64,000 bases of DNA from Ferroplasma sp. (GTDB lineage Archaea > Thermoplasmatota > Thermoplasmata > Thermoplasmatales > Thermoplasmataceae), in assembly GCF_031200575.1 (NCBI RefSeq), contig NZ_CP133597.1:496001-560000 (forward strand), in the 5' to 3' direction. Of this stretch, positions 57,461-64,000 are shown piece after piece. The notes under the pieces were generated by a model that made no database searches, was not told the DNA's origin, and was given only the letters and a program-made list of their open reading frames with translations. The position numbers and the translations under genes are program-made. Each line of letters starts with the position of its first letter. Within the stretch, counting starts at the first letter, position 1.

Positions 57461-59089
57461 ATGTATTATAACATAATGTATGGAATAGCCGACTCTCTTC
57501 TTGCACTTCTATTTCTAGGTGTGCTATTACTTCTTGCAAAGCTCGGAGAGGAAATATTTGAAAAGCTAAGGCTTGTTCCATATGTCGCAGCCATAGGCAT
57601 AGGAATATTAATAGGGCCCGGGGTACTGGGTTTCATTAAAATACTCCCAAATATAACTCTTTTCATATCACTGGGTATAAACTTCCTCCTGTTCACCGGT
57701 GGGGCGCTTGAATTTAAGGGCGTTGAGACAAAAAAATTGCTCAAACCTTCCAATATAATTCTTGGGATACTGGAATTCATACTGCCATTCGGCCTGATAT
57801 CATTTGCAGTTTATTATATATTCCATAGCTTTATCATAGCCCTCGTTGTGGGAATTGTCACAGGCATGAGCAGTGCAGGTCCCTTAACCCGGCTTCTCAG
57901 CGATACAGGATTAAACAATACCGAAGAGGGAAATAAGATTTTCCAGCAGGTCGTTACCATAGAAATATCTGCAGTTATACTGTTTTCATTCCTCAGCGAC
58001 CTGCATGGAAAGGCAATCACATTTTATATTCTCTTTAAAATAGCGGCAGAGCTTATTATTTCACTTGTGGCCATAATACTGTTTTCAAGATATGTTCTTA
58101 CCCGGCTCCTGGTAAAAATTGATTACAGTTCCAGGGCCCATGAAACCGTAATCGCTGTAATAGTGGGGTTCGTACTTCTTCTGGGGTTTATAGGACAGCT
58201 GTACGGTTTCAATTCTGCCATAGTTGCACTGTTTATAGGGATAATGCTACGTGATTTTATAGGGGAACGCCCCCTGGTGGCGGAAAAGGTTTCCACCATA
58301 ACCTATGGCTTTTTTGAACCACTGTTCTTTATAGGCTTGGGGCTTTATTTTGTAAGAATCAATATTACCATACTGGCGCTGGGCATTGCAATATTTCTAA
58401 TAGCCCTTGTATTTAAGCCTATTGCAGGTTTTATTTCTTCCAGGTTTATACACGTAGACTCTTTCAAAAACGCCCTTGGCACCTCAGTTAATGGCGGTGT
58501 AGATGCGGCACTGCTTGTAGTTGCCCTAGGGCTTACGCTTGTTGGCAGGTACGATTACTCTGTTATCATGATAGCAATTACCCTGCTGACCCTGGTAATA
58601 CCCCTCATGTTCAATATACGGGCTCCTGTGGTTCAGACAAAAAAATCAAAGTATGTCTGGGAAATGGTCAATGCAGAGTTTAAAAACCTCAAGGCATGCG
58701 ATATTGCAAATTCTTTCCAGTCTGTTTCCGTGAACAGCAAGAATCCTATTAGCCTCGCATTTAAAATGTGCACTGATCTGAATGCACGAGCTGTGATAGT
58801 TACTGATTCAAAATCCCGTGTTCTGGGAGAGCTTATGCTGAGCGATATGGTCACACTGGGGCATAACCAGTTGAGGACACTTTCTGTCTATGAGGGAAAA
58901 ATCATTCCTGCGATTAAAGTACGCTGTGATTCTCCCGCCACACACCTTATAAGCATATTCAGGGAATCAGATCCACCGATTGTTGCGGTGGTGGACAAGA
59001 ATGGGAAGTTTGTTGGGACAATACTGGAAAGGGAAATACTGAAGCATATATCCAGTATACTGGAATCGGATAAACCGGCAAAATCATGA
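57461..59089 (+). CDS. CPA2 Na+/H+ antiporter with C-terminal CBS pair
   Basis: 542 aa. The first ~400 residues hold about 12 membrane helices, with typical CPA2 blocks IGIGILIGPGVLGF and VGIVTGMSSAGPLTRLLSD. The second half of the membrane domain carries GGVDAALLVVALG. The cytoplasmic C-terminus (~410-540) has two CBS-like repeats: FKMCTDLNARAVIVTDSKSRVLGELMLSDMV and SIFRESDPPIVAVVDKNGKFVGTILEREI. Such domains bind adenylates and regulate transport. It may help pH homeostasis in acid. Starts at 57461 or 57476. Confidence 0.85.
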   Translation: MYYNIMYGIADSLLALLFLGVLLLLAKLGEEIFEKLRLVPYVAAIGIGILIGPGVLGFIKILPNITLFISLGINFLLFTGGALEFKGVETKKLLKPSNIILGILEFILPFGLISFAVYYIFHSFIIALVVGIVTGMSSAGPLTRLLSDTGLNNTEEGNKIFQQVVTIEISAVILFSFLSDLHGKAITFYILFKIAAELIISLVAIILFSRYVLTRLLVKIDYSSRAHETVIAVIVGFVLLLGFIGQLYGFNSAIVALFIGIMLRDFIGERPLVAEKVSTITYGFFEPLFFIGLGLYFVRINITILALGIAIFLIALVFKPIAGFISSRFIHVDSFKNALGTSVNGGVDAALLVVALGLTLVGRYDYSVIMIAITLLTLVIPLMFNIRAPVVQTKKSKYVWEMVNAEFKNLKACDIANSFQSVSVNSKNPISLAFKMCTDLNARAVIVTDSKSRVLGELMLSDMVTLGHNQLRTLSVYEGKIIPAIKVRCDSPATHLISIFRESDPPIVAVVDKNGKFVGTILEREILKHISSILESDKPAKS

Positions 59090-59226
59090 GAATATGATTA
59101 CCTGTTACATTATTCCCAATAAATGATTAAATAACAAAATATATAAACATAAGGTTAATTAGGTAATGTAGAAAATTTAAATATATTATTTGTTATCTAG
59201 AAATAATAATTGTTTAGAGGGATTAT

Positions 59227-59859
59227 ATGGAAGTATTAAAAACTGGAACGACAACACTCGGAATCACAGCAGGCAATTACGTTATTATGGGTACCGACAG
59301 CAGGGCAACCATGGGCAATTTCATTTCAAATAAAAATGCTCAGAAACTCTATAAAATAGACACATATGCCGGAATGACAATAGCCGGCCTGGTGGGAGAT
59401 GCCCAGACACTGGTAAGGTACATGAGGGCAGAAATGGAGCTTTACAGGGTTCAGAGAAAGATAAACATGCCCATAGAGGCAGCTGCAACACTCCTATCCA
59501 ATATGCTCAACCAGTCAAAGTACTATCCATACATGGTCCAGTTGCTGGTTGGTGGATATGACAAAAAGCCCCATATATTCTCCATAGATGCAGCAGGTGG
59601 TTCTGTAGAGGATGAATATGCCAGTACAGGATCAGGTTCTCCATTTGTTTATGGTGTGCTTGAGGCAGAATACCAGCCCAATATGAAGCTTGATGATGCC
59701 ATTAATCTGGCTGTAAAGGCCATAAGCGTTGCAAAGCAGAGAGACTCAGCATCTGGAAACATGCTTCAGATAGGTGTTATAGATCCAGAAAAGGGATTCA
59801 ATTATCTTTCCGAGGACGATATACTGTCCAGGATTAAAAAATTAAAATTAACTTTATAA
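59227..59859 (+). CDS. psmB: Proteasome beta subunit
   Basis: 210 aa with a very short propeptide: MEVLKTG is cut to expose the catalytic Thr (TTTLGI). Catalytic Asp/Lys are in [10 protein letters not shown] and later [11 protein letters not shown] with the Ser/Asp region (DSASGN). It matches the Thermoplasma proteasome beta subunit closely by eye. It forms the two inner rings of the 20S core particle. A TATA-like AAATATATTATTTG lies ~45 bp upstream. Confidence 0.95.
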   Translation: MEVLKTGTTTLGITAGNYVIMGTDSRATMGNFISNKNAQKLYKIDTYAGMTIAGLVGDAQTLVRYMRAEMELYRVQRKINMPIEAAATLLSNMLNQSKYYPYMVQLLVGGYDKKPHIFSIDAAGGSVEDEYASTGSGSPFVYGVLEAEYQPNMKLDDAINLAVKAISVAKQRDSASGNMLQIGVIDPEKGFNYLSEDDILSRIKKLKLTL

Positions 59860-59890
59860 ATTTATTTTTTTATGTTTAAGGTGTTATAAT

Positions 59891-61804
59891 ATGTCTTTTC
59901 GAGATTATTTAAGCGAAGCCCGGTCTATTTTTGACAGGCTTTATCCGGATAACAAGATAACGGAGATAGATTACGAAGGTTCAACCATAGTGGTATATAC
60001 TAAGGATCAGAATTTATTCTCGGACCGGGACGATCTGGCAAGGCAGATTGCCCAGGAATTAAGGAGAAGAATTGCCATAAGGCCTGATCCCAGTATAATG
60101 TCAGATGAGAAGGATGCAGATGGGAAGATTAGGGAAATCATTCCTGCAGATGCAGGGCTCCAGGATATATATTTTGAACCTGATACAGGCGAGGCAGTAA
60201 TAGAGGTTGATGAGCCCACTGTTGCAACTCCTGAAATCATAAAGGCAATAAAGTCCGAAACAAACTGGTCTCCCAGGATAGTGAGGGCACCTCCAATGTA
60301 CTCAAGGACAGTTAAGGAGGTTAGGGAGTACCTCCGTGATGTAAAGAAGGAAAGAAAGGAATTTCTCCACAATCTCGGTATAAAACTCACAACCCCTCTC
60401 ATGCCAGGCGAAACATGGATCAGAATAACAGCACTGGGCGGGCACAGGGAGGTAGGTAGAAGTGCAACATTGATATCAACAAACAATTCAAAAGTTCTTG
60501 TTGACTGTGGCATGATAAATATAAATGACCCGGAACACCCATGGGAGGAAGCCCCATATCTTTATGCACCGGAAATTCAGCCATTCACATCCCTGGATGC
60601 TGTTGTGCTTACACATGCGCACCTGGATCATTCAGGTCTGCTGCCACTGCTTTTCAAATACGGTTACAACGGTCCTGTGTATTCCACCGCGCCCACAAGG
60701 GATCTGGCAGCATTGCTTCAGAATGATTACCTGAAAGTGTCTCACAGTGAGAATCACAAGCTTTCATACGAGTCAAAGCACGTAAGGGACGAGCTCAAGC
60801 ATACAATAGCATTGAAATACAATGAAACTGCGGATATTACACCGGATATCCGGCTTACATTTTACAACGCAGGGCATATACTGGGCTCAGCTGCAGTTCA
60901 TCTGCATATAGGTGAGGGTTTATATAATGTCGTACTAAGCGGGGATCAGAAATATGAAAAAACGTGGCTGTTCAATCCCGCTGTAAACCGTTTTCCCAGG
61001 GTAGAAACACTTATGCTGGAATCCACATACGCAGGAAGGGATGATTATTCCTACACCAGGAATGAAGCAACAAATACCCTTATAGATGTTGTTAACAGAA
61101 CCTTTGACCGCGGGGGTTCTGTCCTGGTTCCGGTATTCGCTGTGGGCAGAAGCCAGGAAGTTATGCTGGTTCTGGAGGACGCCTACAGGAATAAGATGAT
61201 TCCAGAAAACACGAAGGTTTACCTCGATGGGATGATCATGGAGGCCACCGCAATACATGCGGCATATCCCGAATTTCTTAACAGGGACCTGAGGGATCAG
61301 ATTATGATAAAGCGTGCCAATCCATTTCTGAGCCCCATATTCACCAGTGTTGAAACAAGAAATCAAAGAATAGATATATGCGATTCTCCCGAGAGCAAGG
61401 TTATACTTGCCACGGCAGGGATGATGAACGGAGGCCCGGTTCTTGAATATTTCAAAACTCTTTCATCAGATAGCAAGAATACGCTGGCATTCGTGGGTTA
61501 CCAGGCAGATGGTACACTTGGTAGAAGGATACAATCAGGTGCAACAAGCATAACTCTTTCTGAGGGGGGCAAATCCACAAAATTTGAAATCAACATGGCA
61601 GTTGAAAACGCCGAGGGATTTTCAGGGCATTCAACAAAAAGGGAACTGTTGAATTTTGTTGGTGGGATGCAGCCAAAACCGCAGAGAATACTTATTAACC
61701 ACGGTGATGGGAATAAGTGCTATGATTTCGCACGGCTGATACATACAAAGTTCGGTGTTGAGGCTATTTCAATGAAAAATCTGGAAACAACCAGGTTATA
61801 CTAA
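59891..61804 (+). CDS. aCPSF1, KH/metallo-beta-lactamase/beta-CASP ribonuclease
   Basis: 637 aa. The N-terminal ~150 residues have two KH domains (IVVYTKDQNLFSDRD, AVIEVDEPTVATPEII). The MBL core has THAHLDHSGLLP, YNAGHILGSAAV and a second metal-ligand set VVLSGDQKYEK. The beta-CASP region has TLMLESTYAGRD, VLVPVFAVGRSQEVM and ATAGMMNGGPV, and the final HxGH motif FSGHSTKREL. aCPSF1 ends archaeal transcripts by cutting at U-rich sites. It follows the proteasome beta gene after 31 bp. Confidence 0.94.
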   Translation: MSFRDYLSEARSIFDRLYPDNKITEIDYEGSTIVVYTKDQNLFSDRDDLARQIAQELRRRIAIRPDPSIMSDEKDADGKIREIIPADAGLQDIYFEPDTGEAVIEVDEPTVATPEIIKAIKSETNWSPRIVRAPPMYSRTVKEVREYLRDVKKERKEFLHNLGIKLTTPLMPGETWIRITALGGHREVGRSATLISTNNSKVLVDCGMININDPEHPWEEAPYLYAPEIQPFTSLDAVVLTHAHLDHSGLLPLLFKYGYNGPVYSTAPTRDLAALLQNDYLKVSHSENHKLSYESKHVRDELKHTIALKYNETADITPDIRLTFYNAGHILGSAAVHLHIGEGLYNVVLSGDQKYEKTWLFNPAVNRFPRVETLMLESTYAGRDDYSYTRNEATNTLIDVVNRTFDRGGSVLVPVFAVGRSQEVMLVLEDAYRNKMIPENTKVYLDGMIMEATAIHAAYPEFLNRDLRDQIMIKRANPFLSPIFTSVETRNQRIDICDSPESKVILATAGMMNGGPVLEYFKTLSSDSKNTLAFVGYQADGTLGRRIQSGATSITLSEGGKSTKFEINMAVENAEGFSGHSTKRELLNFVGGMQPKPQRILINHGDGNKCYDFARLIHTKFGVEAISMKNLETTRLY

Positions 61805-61913
61805 TTTTTTACGATAATTTTTATATAATATGATAAATATTCACCAATAATATAGTATTTCCAGAAAAGTCACCCTATTATCATAGATTTTTTGGATAAT
61901 TTTAAATAATAGA

Positions 61914-63302
61914 ATGATATATGATATCATGAATACAGGCCTTAAAAAAGATTCGTTGAGCCTTTATAATGTTATTTTTCAGGGCGTGGCCGGTTCTGCA
62001 CCTGCTGGTGCTGCAGTTGCAACACTGACAGGATCAGCGGCATTCGCCCTTGGATCTCTTCCACTCTCCGCAGTTGTTGCATTTGTAATAGTACTCATCA
62101 ATGCGTTTATAATTAACAGGATTTCAAGGCATGTTGCAGGTGCAGGTGGCTATTATGCATATAGCAGAGAGGGACTTGGCAGATTTGCAGGAATATTCAC
62201 AGGATGGATGTATATCATGTACCAGATAATGTCACTGGCATTCATAGGGCTCAGTGTTGCCATATTCCTTCCAGCCTTGCTCCAGGAAATATTCGGAATT
62301 GCCATTCCATTTTATTCGTGGGCTCTTCTCTTAGTAGTTATCCTTGCATTTGGTTATTTTGTATCATTTTCCGGTGTGAAGAATTCAGTCAGGTATGCAA
62401 TGGTGATGGCAACCATCGAGGTTATAATAATAGCGGCAATAAGCGTAATTATAATCACTGCAAAGCCCTCAATAAACACCGTATCTGTATTTACACCTGT
62501 ATATGCCAAAAATGGCTTCACAGGAGTTATGCTTGGTGTACTCTTCATGTACACTGCATTCTCAGGATTCGGGACAGCAACCCCGCTGGGCGAGGAGGCA
62601 CAGAATGCCAATAAGGTAATAGGCCACGGCGTTCTGATCTCTGTTATCGTTCTCGGGCTCTTTTTTATTCTTGCATCATACGCATTTACTGTAGGCTGGG
62701 GTCCAACGAGAATGCTGGAATACTCAAAGGAACTGGTACCTGGAATAATACTTACCAAAAGTTATCTTGGGATAATCGGAGCAATAGTCATCACTGTACT
62801 GTTCGTGAACAGCCTATTTACAGATGCTGTTGTTTTCACAAATTCCCTATCAAGGGTTGTTTTCTCCATGAGCAGGGATAACGTGCTTCCAGGAATACTG
62901 TCCAGCATACACTCAAGCAGGAGGACACCACATGTGGCTGCCGGCTTAATGGTGATAATTGCATTCGCCATAGGTGCCATATCAGTTGTTTCCCTTGGTG
63001 GCTTCAATGCATTCCTTTATACAGGTATAGCCGCAACACTCAGCGCCCTTCTTGTACACATGTTTGCAAATGCATCATTAGCAGGTATAGTACGCAAAAT
63101 GAAACTGAAAATTAACACCGTAATGGATATAATTATCCCGGCGATTTCAATTGTTATACTTGCCTTTGTTTTCTATGGTAGTTTCATAAGCATTGATAGA
63201 ATTGTCATTATAGCATCCATAAGCTTTATTGCCTGGGTAATAGTTGGTTTGATCTATTCTGGCGTATCAAGAAAATACTTGGTTCATGAAAATGTACCGT
63301 AA
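61914..63302 (+). CDS. APC-family amino acid permease
   Basis: 462 aa, about 12 membrane helices. The first helix has the substrate-binding GVAGSAPAGAAVATLTGSAA pattern (GSA/G motif) and the sixth has FSGFGTATPLGEEAQNANK, both typical of APC transporters. The start at 61914 follows a TATA-like AATTTTAAATAATAG. Substrate not predictable; imports amino acids with H+ is the normal mode. Confidence 0.87.
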   Translation: MIYDIMNTGLKKDSLSLYNVIFQGVAGSAPAGAAVATLTGSAAFALGSLPLSAVVAFVIVLINAFIINRISRHVAGAGGYYAYSREGLGRFAGIFTGWMYIMYQIMSLAFIGLSVAIFLPALLQEIFGIAIPFYSWALLLVVILAFGYFVSFSGVKNSVRYAMVMATIEVIIIAAISVIIITAKPSINTVSVFTPVYAKNGFTGVMLGVLFMYTAFSGFGTATPLGEEAQNANKVIGHGVLISVIVLGLFFILASYAFTVGWGPTRMLEYSKELVPGIILTKSYLGIIGAIVITVLFVNSLFTDAVVFTNSLSRVVFSMSRDNVLPGILSSIHSSRRTPHVAAGLMVIIAFAIGAISVVSLGGFNAFLYTGIAATLSALLVHMFANASLAGIVRKMKLKINTVMDIIIPAISIVILAFVFYGSFISIDRIVIIASISFIAWVIVGLIYSGVSRKYLVHENVP

Positions 63303-63321
63303 ATTTTTAAAATATATAAAA

Positions 63322-63993
63322 TTATAATGGCAGGGACCCATCCGGAGAAACCTTTTTCCAGTCTTCCAGAAACCTGTTTAGCCCCTCATCTGTTTTTGGA
63401 TGCATTGCCAGCTTCTTTATAACATCATAGGGAATGGTTACGGCATCAGCACCCATAAGAGCCGACCTGAGGACATGTACAGGATTTCTGATTGAGGCAA
63501 CAAGTACCTCTGTTTTGTATCCATAATTTGTGAATTCAGTTTTAATCTGGTCTATTATGGCCATACCATCCTCCCCTATGTCATCCAGCCTTCCCACAAA
63601 TGGAGAGACAAACGCTGCTCCATTTCTTGCTGCCAGAAGGGCCTGTATTGCATTAAATATGAGTGTTGTGTTGACCTTTATCTCCTTCTCCCTCAAAACT
63701 TTCATTGCCTTCAATCCCTGGAGGGTCATGGGTATTTTTATAACGGCATTGCTTCCAAGCGCATGCAGTTTAAGTGCCTGTTCCACCATCTTTTCTGCAT
63801 CCTCTGCCACGACCTCAAGGCTTACAGGGCCATTCACGGCCCTTAGTATTTCTGTGGCTATTTCCTTGAAACTTTTCCCTCCCTTGGCGGCCTTCATCAT
63901 CAGAGACGGGTTTGTTGTCACTCCATCTATGAGCCCAAACTCATTGGCTTCCCTAATTTCATCAATATTTGCTGTATCTATAAATATTTTCAT
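63322..63993 (-). CDS. Transaldolase (short, FSA/TalC type)
   Basis: 223 aa. [31 protein letters not shown] is the family N-terminus. The Schiff-base Lys is in [16 protein letters not shown] (about residue 86). It has [26 protein letters not shown] near the end. The short form includes transaldolases and fructose-6-phosphate aldolases, and the two cannot be told apart here. It acts in the non-oxidative pentose phosphate route. Convergent with the permease. Confidence 0.92.
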   Translation of the reverse strand: MKIFIDTANIDEIREANEFGLIDGVTTNPSLMMKAAKGGKSFKEIATEILRAVNGPVSLEVVAEDAEKMVEQALKLHALGSNAVIKIPMTLQGLKAMKVLREKEIKVNTTLIFNAIQALLAARNGAAFVSPFVGRLDDIGEDGMAIIDQIKTEFTNYGYKTEVLVASIRNPVHVLRSALMGADAVTIPYDVIKKLAMHPKTDEGLNRFLEDWKKVSPDGSLPL

Positions 63994-64000
63994 ATGTAAT

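Overview
This looks like a chromosome segment from an acidophilic archaeon of the Thermoplasmatales, most likely Ferroplasma or a close relative. The DNA is AT-rich. The proteasome beta subunit, aCPSF1, Alba, Taw1, Get3/ArsA with an HSP20-like tail, and a two-motif prenyl synthase all have archaeal form. Many host genes start at or just after a TATA-like box, as leaderless archaeal genes do. The genus is inferred from family resemblance only.

Left host block (1-21520). It opens with a winged-helix gene, a Sec11/SipW-type signal peptidase, a DUF5305-like membrane protein and a small secreted TasA-like protein, which together suggest an extracellular filament module. Housekeeping genes follow: a ThDP enzyme, Lrp, Alba, prenyl synthase, Get3/ArsA, Taw1, SDR, PiT plus DUF47, B12/radical SAM, GNAT, RNase HII, GT2, MFS and an XPD-like helicase. 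There are tRNAs for Arg, Leu and Asn.

Integrated element (about 21585-53545, near 32 kb). A mobile element sits in the 3' end of tRNA-Met. Its integrase gene ends inside the tRNA. A perfect 117-bp direct repeat marks the far end, where it runs into a decayed copy of a related integrase, so an older element used the same site. From left to right the element carries: an integrase/AbrB operon facing a winged-helix/zinc-ribbon gene across two copies of a palindromic operator; a damaged restriction-modification locus; a second tyrosine recombinase; ASCH/PUA-like proteins; an 11-kb minus-strand operon; two IS200/IS605 insertions; a PLD-nuclease/methyltransferase pair; a glycosyltransferase; an Hjc-like nuclease and a small C5 methyltransferase; and a replication block with an MCM helicase, RHH proteins and 15-bp iterons.

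The most interesting part is the 28884-39936 operon. It encodes a nuclease, a winged-helix protein, a multi-span membrane protein, three small hydrophobic proteins, a giant PKD-repeat surface protein with a C-terminal anchor, small basic or coiled proteins, two more membrane proteins and a P-loop ATPase with a C-terminal HTH. The order (small membrane proteins, anchored spike, small ORFs, membrane proteins, ATPase) resembles the core of pleomorphic membrane viruses. A secretion or adhesion machine is the main alternative. A second notable case is a methyltransferase gene whose catalytic motif IV is overwritten, in frame, by a 52-bp copy of sequence found upstream of the element's RHH-MCM operon.

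Right host block (53855-64000). It holds a single OB-fold SSB with a low-complexity tail, a DNA ligase, an acetamidase/formamidase-like enzyme, an intron-containing tRNA-Tyr, a CPA2 antiporter with CBS domains, the proteasome beta subunit, aCPSF1, an APC permease and a transaldolase.
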